Source: a virus. Taken from it: a stretch of 48,456 nt of DNA. Shown piece by piece: positions 8,621 through 15,758 of the stretch. Numbering within the stretch: the first letter of the stretch is position 1; every line of letters begins with the position of its first letter. The notes beneath the pieces were generated by a model that saw nothing but the letters and a program-made list of their open reading frames with translations, had not been told where the DNA came from and did no database searches. The position numbers and the translations under genes were made by a program. The stretch spans positions 1 through 48,456 of the IMG/VR virus record IMGVR_UViG_3300025425_000033. One strand, written 5' to 3'.

Positions 8621-9093
8621 ACAGCAACCTCCTGTGTTTCTAGTTCGTCCACGCGTGCCAGTAGAAACTTCAGTGTGCTGGTAGGCACTAGGGTCGCGGG
8701 GTAGAAGAAGTCATGGTCCCGCCCGTTGCGGGAAACGGTTTCGACAATGTGGAGTCGGTGGTCTCGCCCTGCGTCCTCCACATACCGGCGCAGTGTGCCG
8801 GCTGCCTCTTTGGCCCCCTCTGTTTTAGTGCGTGGTATAGTGGGGCTCAGGGCCTCGCGGGCGTCATCGCCCACGGCCTGGAGCAAGGGCAGTGTCTCAA
8901 CTCCAGGGTGCGGGTCCGCTTCCAGTAACTCTACAAGTACCTCCTGAAAAAACGAGTGGTCAAGGACCAGTTTGTCAGCCAGGTCGGTCAGCCAAATTGC
9001 CGTTGCGGCGTATCCATTTATACTGCAAGAAGCGATCTGAGTGCGTAAAACGGCTATTAGATACCGTGGGCTCAGACGTTTGGGTCTATTCAT
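8617..9093 (-). CDS. Hypothetical early protein, 158 aa
   Basis: The start chosen is the ATG at 9093 (MNRPKRLSPRYLIAVLRTQ), which overlaps the stop of the upstream gene in a TAATG arrangement. A longer frame exists but would run into that gene. The protein is helical with several acidic stretches and no Cys motif or membrane segment. No family recognised. The tight coupling on both sides supports it as real. Confidence 0.6.
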   Translation of the reverse strand: MNRPKRLSPRYLIAVLRTQIASCSINGYAATAIWLTDLADKLVLDHSFFQEVLVELLEADPHPGVETLPLLQAVGDDAREALSPTIPRTKTEGAKEAAGTLRRYVEDAGRDHRLHIVETVSRNGRDHDFFYPATLVPTSTLKFLLARVDELETQEVAV

Positions 9094-9569
9094 TACTCGC
9101 CGCCCTCCAGCGGCCGTTGATTGTCGTTTGGTGGTCGGTACAGCCAGCCAAAAGGGAATTGGAAGCCAGGGCGGTCGTAGCCCCACAGGTGGTACTGGTT
9201 GACAGTGTCCACCAGGCGGCTCTCGGCCGGGTACAGTTCCACCATTTCCACCTCCGGGCCGACCAACTCATTCTTGATGCGCTGGAAGTCCCCCCAGTCG
9301 CGGGCCGGCCGCTTGTCCAGCGTCCTGATGCTCAGGTGGATCAGTGTCGGCCCCGGCTCCCCGTCCTGCCCGCTGGTGTGGTGACGCCGTAGGTTCACCC
9401 GGTACCGGCTGTTGAAGTAGATCTCATCCCGCAACAGTATCAGCTTCTCTTCCTCTGTTATTTGAGGGTCAAACAGCACGTTCTTCACGCTGTCAGCTTC
9501 CCACTCGGCGCGCTGGAGGGGAGTCCAGGCACGGCTACCTATCGGTTTACGTTTGGGGCGGTGGCTCAT
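9093..9569 (-). CDS. Conserved phage protein (DUF7694-like)
   Basis: The product has 158 residues. Residues ~85-150 carry a recognisable phage block: RDWGDFQRIKNELVGPEVEMVELYPAESRLVDTVNQYHLW followed by FPFGW (given here in outline only). This combination of DW..Q.IKNEL.GPE.E.VELYPAESRL and NQYHLW is characteristic of a small conserved phage domain of unknown role. Its ATG overlaps the stop of a 15-codon minigene. Confidence 0.65.
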   Translation of the reverse strand: MSHRPKRKPIGSRAWTPLQRAEWEADSVKNVLFDPQITEEEKLILLRDEIYFNSRYRVNLRRHHTSGQDGEPGPTLIHLSIRTLDKRPARDWGDFQRIKNELVGPEVEMVELYPAESRLVDTVNQYHLWGYDRPGFQFPFGWLYRPPNDNQRPLEGGE

Positions 9570-9613
9570 AGGTCTGCCATCATGTTGGTTACGCCAGCGA
9601 ATACGTGTTTCAT
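9566..9613 (-). CDS. 15-codon minigene bridging two early genes
   Basis: ATG at 9613 overlaps the stop of the upstream gene (ATGA), and its own TGA overlaps the ATG of the downstream gene at 9569. The peptide would be MKHVFAGVTNMMADL. Without it there is a 40-base untranslated gap; with it ribosomes can pass from gene to gene without release. Whether the peptide itself has a function is unknown. Confidence 0.4.
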   Translation of the reverse strand: MKHVFAGVTNMMADL

Positions 9614-10083
9614 GCGTTGCTAACGATCAGGCCGCCCGCAAACTCAACCTCGGCGGCTTCCATCAAGTAGGCGGCTTCTGCCCGCATCAAGGCCACGGCA
9701 AAGTCTTTGAGGCTCCCGGAGCCCTGGTTGGCCGGCGCCACGGCTCGGGCTATGAGGCACCCAGTGACCTCTAAGTCGTGGGGTACCATGTTGCCCACGG
9801 CGTCCAGCACGGCGGCGTCTACAGAGTGGTGTCGCTGTAGCTGGGTGCTCATGCCGTGGTTCATAGCAGAGTGCATCGCCTCTCGCTTCGCCAATAGGAT
9901 ATCTTCCAGGTCACTAATGCGGGGGTTCAGGCCATCCTTCCAATTCTTCAGATGGCCCAGTATGTAGGCGTCACACTCCGCTTCCATAGGGGTGCCGTTG
10001 ACGGCCTCTAGGATCAACTCAATGGCTTCGCCCAGTTTCTCATAAGCCTCGCTAAGGAGGTCAATGCGGTCGGTGGCAATCAT
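9610..10083 (-). CDS. Hypothetical early protein, 157 aa
   Basis: The start at 10083 (MIATDRIDLLSEAYEK) is chosen because GGAGGTGA lies 6 bases upstream and the ATG overlaps the previous stop. A longer start 15 bases upstream is less likely. The protein is almost wholly helical, acidic in the first half, with a His-rich middle (MNHGMSTQLQRHHSVD). No family recognised. Confidence 0.6.
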   Translation of the reverse strand: MIATDRIDLLSEAYEKLGEAIELILEAVNGTPMEAECDAYILGHLKNWKDGLNPRISDLEDILLAKREAMHSAMNHGMSTQLQRHHSVDAAVLDAVGNMVPHDLEVTGCLIARAVAPANQGSGSLKDFAVALMRAEAAYLMEAAEVEFAGGLIVSNA

Positions 10084-10469
10084 AGGCTCACCTCCCACCA
10101 GGGCGCGTCCAAACAGGGACTGTCATCACGCTGCCCCGTGCGCACCTCCCACTCATCATGCTCAGCCCAGTCCTGCACGATGCCGCGGCACCAATCCTCC
10201 AGGTCATCGGCCAGGCTCTCCGGGTCACCGTCAGCCATAGCCACCGCACCGGCCAATGCTCTATCAAAGGCCTCTTGGTCATCCCGCAGCACTTCCAGCG
10301 ACGCGCTTCGGCTACCTAGGGCCACCAGCTGGCAGTCCGGGCTGGCGGTCACACGCCGGTCGCCTATCGGCTCCCCCCACAACCGCAGCACGCCGGTAGA
10401 TCCGGCGGCCCCGGCCAGCCTGGCGGTTAGGCCGCCCTTCTCAATCACGTACACTTCGCAGCTTGTCAT
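10080..10469 (-). CDS. Hypothetical early protein, first gene of its transcript, 129 aa
   Basis: The start chosen is the ATG at 10469 (MTSCEVYVIEKGG), preceded by GAGGGTG. It lies about 40 bases below a promoter with TTGCAA and TACATT boxes. The longer frame would start inside that promoter. The sequence has a small N-terminal beta-rich part and an acidic C-terminus (DLEDWCRGIVQDWAEHDEWEV). No family recognised. Confidence 0.6.
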   Translation of the reverse strand: MTSCEVYVIEKGGLTARLAGAAGSTGVLRLWGEPIGDRRVTASPDCQLVALGSRSASLEVLRDDQEAFDRALAGAVAMADGDPESLADDLEDWCRGIVQDWAEHDEWEVRTGQRDDSPCLDAPWWEVSL

Positions 10470-10494
10470 AATCAACACCCTCTGTTTGCATTCC

Positions 10495-10537
10495 CAACGC
10501 CTATTGTTAATGTACGGTGCCGTACAAGCGATTGCAA
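10495..10537 (-). promoter_or_regulatory. Early promoter with TGTTAA operator-like motif (copy 1)
   Basis: Reading the minus strand: -35 TTGCAA (10532-10537), 17-base spacer, -10 TACATT (10509-10514). The plus-strand sequence CAACGCCTATTGTTAATG overlaps the -10 and start region and recurs at 19066, 21599 and, in part, 24186. It lies in the 81-base gap upstream of the gene at 10469. Confidence 0.7.
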
Positions 10538-10550
10538 CACGCAGTGTCAA

Positions 10551-10868
10551 TTAAATGACACAAGGAGGCTCTGTCAGGGCGTCGAGAAGAGCGAGGGCCT
10601 GAATTGTCTCGGCCAGCAATTCCCTCGCAACCTGGTCGGATGCGAGCCGCGCAACTGCGCCACGCAGGGCCTGTTGGAATGCCAGCCCCGCTTCCGCCAC
10701 CCGCTCCAATGCGGCGAGGCGGTTGTTCGCAGCGTCCAGATCGCTCAACACTATTCCCGCCTGTACGTACAGGTTCGTTACAGCGAGTGGGGAGTACGTG
10801 TTAGTCTCCTTGAATCGCTCTACTTCTGCCCGTAGTGATTCGGCGGGACTGTATTCGATCTTACTCAT
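10551..10868 (-). CDS. Hypothetical helical early protein, 105 aa
   Basis: Start at 10868 with AGAGGA upstream; the ATG overlaps the upstream stop. The sequence is an Ala/Leu-rich helical bundle (SDLDAANNRLAALERVAEAGLAFQQALRG) that may be coiled-coil. It is the last gene before the promoter at 10495 and ends a long run of coupled genes. No family recognised. Confidence 0.55.
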   Translation of the reverse strand: MSKIEYSPAESLRAEVERFKETNTYSPLAVTNLYVQAGIVLSDLDAANNRLAALERVAEAGLAFQQALRGAVARLASDQVARELLAETIQALALLDALTEPPCVI

Positions 10869-11101
10869 GGTTTGTCCTCTGGTTTTGGGATGATGCGAAC
10901 AGCCACGGCAAGTGCGGGAAACAGAACGTATGTCCCGTCCTCAAGGTTGACCCTGTAGGCGTCGGCATACCCCGCGCTCCCTGCGATTTGGGATTCGATG
11001 ATCGACACGCATTTCGTGGATGTGTACCCAATAACACGGCCAACTACGAATCTGCGAGTCCCCTCATTCGTGGGCGTTTCCCACAGTTCAGTAATGCTCA
11101 T
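10865..11101 (-). CDS. Hypothetical small early protein, 78 aa
   Basis: The protein has a beta-rich pattern (FVVGRVIGYTSTKCVSII, then YRVNLEDGTYVLFPAL) like a small SH3- or OB-type barrel. It ends in PKPEDKP; the gene upstream ends in RPEDKP. Part of the match comes from a shared 17-base sequence (CATGGTTTGTCCTCTGG on the plus strand, at 10866 and 11099) that holds the next gene's SD and start. Both ends overlap neighbours by ATGA. Confidence 0.55.
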   Translation of the reverse strand: MSITELWETPTNEGTRRFVVGRVIGYTSTKCVSIIESQIAGSAGYADAYRVNLEDGTYVLFPALAVAVRIIPKPEDKP

Positions 11102-11319
11102 GGTTTGTCCTCTGGTCTTGTGAGAGCGTCGGGGGCGTCTCTATGAGCCTTAGCAACCCAGTATGCTCTCTGTACGCTGGCCGCGTCAGCCACTTCGATT
11201 TGCACGTATCGGGTCACCATTTCTATTGAAGACAGAATCGACGCTGGGGCCATCCCGCAGATGATGTTTGTGTGAGACCTCTCCCCTCGTAGCCATGCTT
11301 GTGCTTCTTCGTGGTTCAT
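11098..11319 (-). CDS. Hypothetical small early protein, 73 aa
   Basis: The start at 11319 (MNHEEAQAWLRGERSHTN) overlaps the upstream stop by ATGA. The beginning resembles short phage proteins with an EEAxxWLRGERS motif, seen next to early genes in several phages. The middle (VTRYVQIEVADAASVQRAYWVAKAHRD) is helical. Function unknown. Confidence 0.55.
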   Translation of the reverse strand: MNHEEAQAWLRGERSHTNIICGMAPASILSSIEMVTRYVQIEVADAASVQRAYWVAKAHRDAPDALTRPEDKP

Positions 11320-11777
11320 CTTTCTTCCCGCTTTGCTACGACCTCTGGTCTTGGGGTGATGGACTTCTGCGGGTGTCTGAAACGGGTCGTGTCCCACGGC
11401 TTCATGACGCGGAGCCGCCAATGCCCAAACGCTATATAGAGCGCATCGTGATGCCACATGATGCGTTTCCGCGATGTGCTGGCTCTCCAGATCCCGTTTT
11501 CTTTCAGTCGATTCCAACTTGGTTCGCGCCTCTCCTTGGCGACCACCTCCAGCGGGATGTACCACTCAAGAAATCCCTTCCGACGGTTTAACCACGAGTC
11601 GTCTTCGCCCGCAGCACGAGCAGCATCCTCGCCCGTAAGCCGCTTGGCGGCAACACAGTCATGGCCGATGCCGCCACAAGGTGCAAGATCATCAACCCCG
11701 CACCCACATCTATTGGTACAGAGGCCGTCTGCCCCAATATCTCGTAGTTTTGAGGCTACTATTTCAAGTACGGTCAT
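11316..11777 (-). CDS. Early protein with Cys-rich zinc-ribbon-like N-terminus, 153 aa
   Basis: Residues ~15-43 (GADGLCTNRCGCGVDDLAPCG...GHDC) match a small phage/bacterial module in which a GCGCxxDDLxPC block follows DGLC; it is probably metal-binding. The rest is basic with a WWH-type pattern (RIMWHHDALYIAFGHWRLRV). The first 60 bases are closely similar to a second copy at 14941-15000, so the 5' end of this gene has been duplicated. Both ends overlap neighbours by ATGA. Confidence 0.6.
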   Translation of the reverse strand: MTVLEIVASKLRDIGADGLCTNRCGCGVDDLAPCGGIGHDCVAAKRLTGEDAARAAGEDDSWLNRRKGFLEWYIPLEVVAKERREPSWNRLKENGIWRASTSRKRIMWHHDALYIAFGHWRLRVMKPWDTTRFRHPQKSITPRPEVVAKREER

Positions 11778-11992
11778 TGCCTCCTCGCTCTTGTGAGTTC
11801 GTGTATCTGACAGCCAACATTGATCCTTACTCCAGCCTCGTCAGCCAATCGTTCAAGGGTCTTTTTCAGAAAGATTAGTTGGCGCAAATCGTCATCCAAC
11901 GGGCCTGTCTCGTCCTCTAATTTTAGCAGATCATCCAGCACGGCATCGTGGACGCGCTTGGCGTAAAGCCTTGCTCTCTGCTCGTAGGTCAT
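11774..11992 (-). CDS. Hypothetical small helical protein, 72 aa
   Basis: The start at 11992 (MTYEQRARLYAKRVHDAV) has GAGGA upstream and overlaps the upstream stop. The protein is helical and acidic (LLKLEDETGPLDDDLRQLI). The RBS stretch is nearly repeated at the following start (GCCTCCTCGCTCTTGTGA and GCTTCCTCGCTCTTGTGA on the plus strand), a sign of local duplication. Function unknown. Confidence 0.55.
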   Translation of the reverse strand: MTYEQRARLYAKRVHDAVLDDLLKLEDETGPLDDDLRQLIFLKKTLERLADEAGVRINVGCQIHELTRARRQ

Positions 11993-12576
11993 TGCTTCCT
12001 CGCTCTTGTGATCCACAGCATATCGGTGATAGTTACATCATGCTCACCGCACCAGTTGGCTACGGTCATGTCATGACCAGCATAGGCTGGCGGGAAAGCA
12101 TAGAAGCCAGCCATCTTCGCCTCGCATGAGATGACGGTGATGGTAGATCGGGAGAAATCGGGCGGCATAGACTTGGCCGGGTGGACACCTCCGAATGCTC
12201 CTATACACGCCTCGTAGATAGGGTGGGGATAATCCCAGTCGCCAAGCGACCGCACGCTAGCGTCAGCTAGATACTTGATGTAGTCCTCACCGTCATGTTC
12301 AATGCGGTCGAGGTATCTAGCATAGGCTTCGGGGTCGCCTCGGTGGGAAGCAGTCTCCCCCTTTTGTGGTCTTTCGGACTCGCACCGCTCCCAGAAGGTG
12401 TAATCCTCCAGTATCCGCACCTCCTCGGCATGGTCATAGGGCCTGACTGCCCTCCATCCCTCGTCTGGTGGAGGCACTGGGATCTTCTCCAGTACGCTCA
12501 CTAGCACCACTTCCTCCCCCGGCTTGAGGGAGGCGATGTGGGCGGCTTCTCTCGGGGTTGCATTGTGGAATTTCAT
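11989..12576 (-). CDS. Hypothetical early protein, 195 aa
   Basis: The protein begins MKFHNATPREAAHIASLKPGEEV and ends with ANWCGEHDVTITDMLWITRARKQ. The short N-terminal block followed by a middle rich in acidic and aromatic residues (YDHAEEVRILEDYTFWERCESE) does not match a family I know. The opening and LKPGEEVVLV could suggest an ASCH-like fold, but this is weak. Coupled to both neighbours. Confidence 0.5.
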   Translation of the reverse strand: MKFHNATPREAAHIASLKPGEEVVLVSVLEKIPVPPPDEGWRAVRPYDHAEEVRILEDYTFWERCESERPQKGETASHRGDPEAYARYLDRIEHDGEDYIKYLADASVRSLGDWDYPHPIYEACIGAFGGVHPAKSMPPDFSRSTITVISCEAKMAGFYAFPPAYAGHDMTVANWCGEHDVTITDMLWITRARKQ

Positions 12577-12872
12577 GGCTTCACCTCGTTGATCTTGGCG
12601 TGGTGGGTGATTGGATACTGGGGGCTTTCACCGACCCAGTAGTCCCCTTCGCCATCCCACCTTGTCTTGATTATCCCGCCATTTGGGTATCTGACGATGT
12701 AGTCACCTGAATCCGTGGGCCAACCCTCTACCCAAGGGCCAGCGGCGTTACGCCCATTCTGCGCCAAAGCCTCGGCTATGTGCCCGTCAGCCTTGCCGCT
12801 TAGGTAGTCTAGCGATTCGCTCATGCTCTCATATCGTTGATTCGTGAAGGGAAGCCGCGCGTCCGTGGTCAT
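12573..12872 (-). CDS. Hypothetical early protein, 99 aa
   Basis: The C-terminal half (PWVEGWPTDSGDYIVRYPNGGIIKTRWDG) has the look of a small beta-sheet domain found in phage early proteins (W-P-x-x-SGxYxVxxxxG). The stop overlaps the next start. Its start lies 3 bases downstream of the methyltransferase C-terminal remnant. No known function. Confidence 0.5.
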   Translation of the reverse strand: MTTDARLPFTNQRYESMSESLDYLSGKADGHIAEALAQNGRNAAGPWVEGWPTDSGDYIVRYPNGGIIKTRWDGEGDYWVGESPQYPITHHAKINEVKP

Positions 12873-12875
12873 TGC

Positions 12876-12956
12876 TTAACCCCGTAGTCTGGCTGTAAGG
12901 ATGCGGAAGGCCTTTTCTGCGGTGGAGGGCACGACGCCGTTGCCTAAGAGTGAGTA
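12876..12956 (-). pseudogene. Remnant of a C5-methyltransferase C-terminus
   Basis: In the frame ending at the TAA 12876-12878 the translation reads SLLGNGVVPSTAEKAFRIL. This is the LLGNGxVPxxxxxAFxxL motif X region that closes C5 cytosine methyltransferases. The intact methyltransferase upstream ends in the same way (LLGNGCVPQTVSRAFSVL). Only these ~25 codons are recognisable, and they begin inside the last codons of the GIY-YIG gene. I read it as the old 3' end of a methyltransferase gene, cut off by insertion of the endonuclease gene. Confidence 0.6.
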
Positions 12957-13723
12957 CACGCCTGCGAGCAATATTTCCTTGCGCGGTGTTCTTGGATGGA
13001 CATCCGTGCCCCGCATGGGCGCCTTGATCGTTTGACCTCGCTGCCGCACCGTTGGCACCTAACGTGATGTTCGGGAGCCACGTACGCGGACACGCCAAGG
13101 ACCTGTCGCCGATTACGGACAGACATGGTGCCGACGCCTAGGTCTTTCCCTACCTGGACATCGGTCGCCGTAGCAAGGCGAGAATCCATCTTAGGGGTCC
13201 ACACCGTCGGACGTTTGGCAGACGATTTCTTGATGCCAAGCCTAAGCCTCTTGGTCCTAATGGTGTTCTCGTTTATGCCGTACTTCGCTGCCAGTTCGTG
13301 GTCAGGAACCGTGGGCATTTCAGCTAAAATGGGTTCCGGCCATTCGATCTTCGCTCGCCTCCGCATTCCGGGGAATCTCTTCCCTTCCTGGTTGCGCCGC
13401 GCCGAGTACGAGCTGCCCGCGGCCTTGCTTCCTGTGCCGATCTCTGCGACGTTCAGTAGGTTATCAACGCCTATCCCAATAATCATTCGGGCCTCTGCGT
13501 CGATGGCCTGGCCCCGAGTAAGGCCAGACTCTACTGATTCGATGGTGACCAATACACCAGAGGCCGCGAAATTCCCCACAGGCGTGCCCTTGGTCTTATG
13601 CGAAGCCAGCCTATCACGAAGAGACCCACGCGTAATGCCCACGTAGACGACTTGGCGCGTGTCGGATCGACGCACGATATAAACCGTGTTGTCGGTTGGA
13701 AGTGCTACTTCAGTCGGTTCCAT
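12944..13723 (-). CDS. GIY-YIG family homing-type endonuclease
   Basis: The product has 259 residues. The GIY-YIG domain spans about residues 12-95: VYIV at 14-17, YVGI at 27-30, then R and H residues, and a likely metal-binding Glu at 77 (IDAEARM). Two HTH-like DNA-binding units follow (HELAAKYGINENTIRTKRLRL and DVQVGKDLGVGTMSVRNRR), then a zinc ribbon (RCQRCG ... CSQAC). This nuclease plus modular DNA-binding tail is typical of free-standing homing endonucleases. The start overlaps the end of the intact methyltransferase gene by 19 bases and the stop overlaps a second methyltransferase C-terminal motif, so the gene sits exactly at that target. Confidence 0.85.
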   Translation of the reverse strand: MEPTEVALPTDNTVYIVRRSDTRQVVYVGITRGSLRDRLASHKTKGTPVGNFAASGVLVTIESVESGLTRGQAIDAEARMIIGIGVDNLLNVAEIGTGSKAAGSSYSARRNQEGKRFPGMRRRAKIEWPEPILAEMPTVPDHELAAKYGINENTIRTKRLRLGIKKSSAKRPTVWTPKMDSRLATATDVQVGKDLGVGTMSVRNRRQVLGVSAYVAPEHHVRCQRCGSEVKRSRRPCGARMSIQEHRARKYCSQACTHS

Positions 13724-14916
13724 AAGACACTAAAGGCTCTTGATACAGTTTGTGGCACGCAGCCATTTCCGAGGAGGCGCAGTTCGTCAATTCTGGAGTC
13801 ACTGGTTCGGCACAGCTCGGCATAGTCCAGCCGATCGGGATTCCTTGCAGACACTCGACCCACCTCGGGTTCAATCTCGCGCTCTTCGTCTGCCCCACGG
13901 CCTCCCCGATGTTCGACCGGCCCCGATCCTCGATTGAATCTTTGTGCATGAAGGTCCGCGGTGTCGGCCATTGGCGATCCTTCTGCACCACCTGACTCGG
14001 CAACATCAGATCCCCTTTCGACCCCCGTTGGTTCGGGCCGCCCTTCTCCCCGTCGCTGCCTCTCGGCGTTGCCCACGACTCTCGGCGGCTCCCATCCGTA
14101 CTGGGGTTCTGTGGGACCGGAGGGCCATAGCGCATGAAGTTCGGGAGCTGGTCCATGTGGGCGCGGCCCTTCGCTGTCTGCGTGTGTTCCTCGCTGTTTG
14201 TGCCCTTGTGGTCTCTCGCTGCTGGAGTCGGCCATTGCCGCACCTGAGCCGCCAGCGGCAGCCCGAAGCCGTTCCCGTTCTTCTTCTCGGCTTTGACCCG
14301 TAGCCTTCGGCTCTCCAGGCTCTCCAGGCTCTCCAGGCTCTCCAGGCTCTCCCCGTCGTTCATCACGGAGGCGTCGGGAGTCGCCCAGCCTGCCGAGGAT
14401 AAAGACCCGCTTCCTCCTGTGTGGCGCCCCGACTTCTTCCGCTGAGAATATTCCCCACGTTGTCTCGTAACCATCGCTGACCATGTCGCGGATGACTGCG
14501 TCAAGTCCTGAAGTGATATGCCCCTCGACGTTTTCCCAAAAAAGGAGCCTTGGACGCAGTCGTAGATAGTGCTGGCGTATTCGCGGCCACAGGTGGCGCG
14601 GATCGTCCGTTCCAAGACGCTTTCCGGCGTGGCTGAAGGGCTGACAGGGGTAGCCGCCCGATATGAGATCGACTGCACCCACCCACGGATCGGGGTCGAA
14701 GGTGTGTAGATCCGTCCAAATAGGTGCCGCATCCAGTTGACCCGCTTCCATCTTCGCAACCAGGTTGGCGCAGGCGAAGGACTCGATCTCCACAGCAAAT
14801 GCGAGGCGCACATCGAAGCCAAGCGATCTTGCGGCACGCGATATTCCGATGTCGAGTCCTCCGTATCCAGTACAGAATGATCCGACATTAAGGGTAGGTT
14901 TCTTGGTAGTATCCAC
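13705..14916 (-). CDS. DNA (cytosine-5) methyltransferase
   Basis: The product has 403 residues from a GTG start. Motif I (FCTGYGGLDIGI, about 14-25), motif IV with the catalytic Cys91 (GGYPCQPFS), motif VI (ENV, 128-130), motif VIII (PHRRKRVFIL, about 165-174) and motif X at the end are all present, so it is probably active. The target-recognition part (about 180-370) is long, Arg/Glu/Gly-rich and carries five GEP triplets plus repeated MADS/VGNAERQR-like units, common in phage enzymes. It likely protects phage DNA from host restriction. Upstream are a 26-codon frame and a run of eight G (minus strand). Confidence 0.9.
   Translation of the reverse strand: MDTTKKPTLNVGSFCTGYGGLDIGISRAARSLGFDVRLAFAVEIESFACANLVAKMEAGQLDAAPIWTDLHTFDPDPWVGAVDLISGGYPCQPFSHAGKRLGTDDPRHLWPRIRQHYLRLRPRLLFWENVEGHITSGLDAVIRDMVSDGYETTWGIFSAEEVGAPHRRKRVFILGRLGDSRRLRDERRGEPGEPGEPGEPGEPKATGQSREEERERLRAAAGGSGAAMADSSSERPQGHKQRGTHADSEGPRPHGPAPELHALWPSGPTEPQYGWEPPRVVGNAERQRRGEGRPEPTGVERGSDVAESGGAEGSPMADTADLHAQRFNRGSGPVEHRGGRGADEEREIEPEVGRVSARNPDRLDYAELCRTSDSRIDELRLLGNGCVPQTVSRAFSVLWNRLK
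14311..14354 (-). repeat. 9-bp tandem repeat in the methyltransferase recognition region
   Basis: The plus-strand unit CTCTCCAGG occurs four times in tandem, followed by a partial copy, and encodes GEP repeats on the coding strand. Copy-number changes would keep the frame. The repeat sits just after motif VIII, at the start of the target-recognition region. Confidence 0.9.
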
Positions 14917-14917
14917 A

Positions 14918-14998
14918 CTATCGCCCCCCCCAGTCAGACACGAGGCCGTCGGCCCCCAGTTCGCGTAGCCTGTGGGCTACCATTTCGAGTACGGTCAT
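14918..14998 (-). pseudogene. 26-codon frame duplicating the start of the gene at 11777
   Basis: It reads MTVLEMVAHRLRELGADGLV and onward, closely matching MTVLEIVASKLRDIGADGLC of the Cys-rich gene at 11316-11777; the DNA is clearly alike over 60 bases. The frame stops after a run of eight G on the minus strand (14924-14931), just before the methyltransferase GTG. A one-base change in that run would fuse it to the methyltransferase frame. It is probably a truncated paralogue that now supplies a coupled translation start. Confidence 0.5.
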
Positions 14999-15360
14999 TG
15001 CGCCATCTCGTTGATGCGTGAAGGGACGCCGCGGATAACCAGCGACCCTGGCTGGATCATGTACTGCCGCGCCTGCCTCACCATGTCCAAAAACTCGGGG
15101 TCTGTGTCCATCAGCCTGTCGGCCTCCCGCAGGCCGCTAATGATCATCGCGTGATGCCTCCCTCCCAGTACCCGGCCAATGGAATTGAGCGACAGGTGGG
15201 TGTGGTTCCTGATCAGATAGGCGGCGGCGTGTCTCGCATCCACCAGGTGTCTCTTCCGGCACTTGCCCACAATGAGGGCGTTGGAGATATCGAATGCGCG
15301 GCAAACGGCGTCTATAATCTTGCGTGAGGTCGGGGCCATTGCTTCGGGGTGGGTACTCAT
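14995..15360 (-). CDS. DnaA domain IV-like DNA-binding protein
   Basis: The product has 121 residues and resembles the C-terminal DNA-binding domain of the replication initiator DnaA without its ATPase part. The signature region is residues 56-76: LSLNSIGRVLGGRHHAMIISG, like DnaA's S-x-x-x-IG-x-x-x-GGRDHTTVxH. AAAYLIRNHTHL upstream also fits helix positions of that domain. It could bind host DnaA boxes and recruit or block host initiation. The ATG at 15360 overlaps the upstream stop. Confidence 0.8.
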   Translation of the reverse strand: MSTHPEAMAPTSRKIIDAVCRAFDISNALIVGKCRKRHLVDARHAAAYLIRNHTHLSLNSIGRVLGGRHHAMIISGLREADRLMDTDPEFLDMVRQARQYMIQPGSLVIRGVPSRINEMAQ

Positions 15361-15758
15361 CCCTTGACCTCGTGGTATGTCATTCCTACCTCTACATCGT
15401 CATAGCCATCGACCTCAACGTACTGGGTCATGCGCTCTATCGCGGATCGATCCAGTGGTTGATCGCTGTTCAGGTAGACCTCCACGGATACTCTTTTGCA
15501 AATCGTGACGCGGTACAGGTGCTTCCTTTGCTCTTGGGCATACGGTCGCGTAAGGGTTGGGACGGGGTCACCAGCGCCTGGCAGACACTCCACCACGGCG
15601 TCCACGTAACTAGGCGTCACAGGGGTTTCTAGGCCAGCCTCGTACAAGAGGCGTCGAAGGTGCAGGTGGGGCAACCTCTGCGCGCTTCCGCTGTCTAGGC
15701 CGTGCCGTGCGACCAGTAGGGCGGCCGCTTCCTGCGGCTCCGGGTTCGGCATCAGCAT
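15357..15758 (-). CDS. Hypothetical early protein, 133 aa
   Basis: The start at 15758 has GAGGTG seven bases upstream; a second ATG at 15752 forms a TGATG overlap with the upstream stop and is a fair alternative. The protein has a helical first half and a beta-rich second half (KHLYRVTICKRVSVEVYLNSDQP). No family recognised. Confidence 0.5.
   Translation of the reverse strand: MLMPNPEPQEAAALLVARHGLDSGSAQRLPHLHLRRLLYEAGLETPVTPSYVDAVVECLPGAGDPVPTLTRPYAQEQRKHLYRVTICKRVSVEVYLNSDQPLDRSAIERMTQYVEVDGYDDVEVGMTYHEVKG

Noticed and set aside
13710-14918. A 402-codon minus-strand frame parallel to the methyltransferase, with LESLESLES repeats
   Set aside because: It overlaps the methyltransferase in a second frame. 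Its length comes from GC-rich codon structure, and it has no domain of its own; all C5-methyltransferase motifs are in the other frame.
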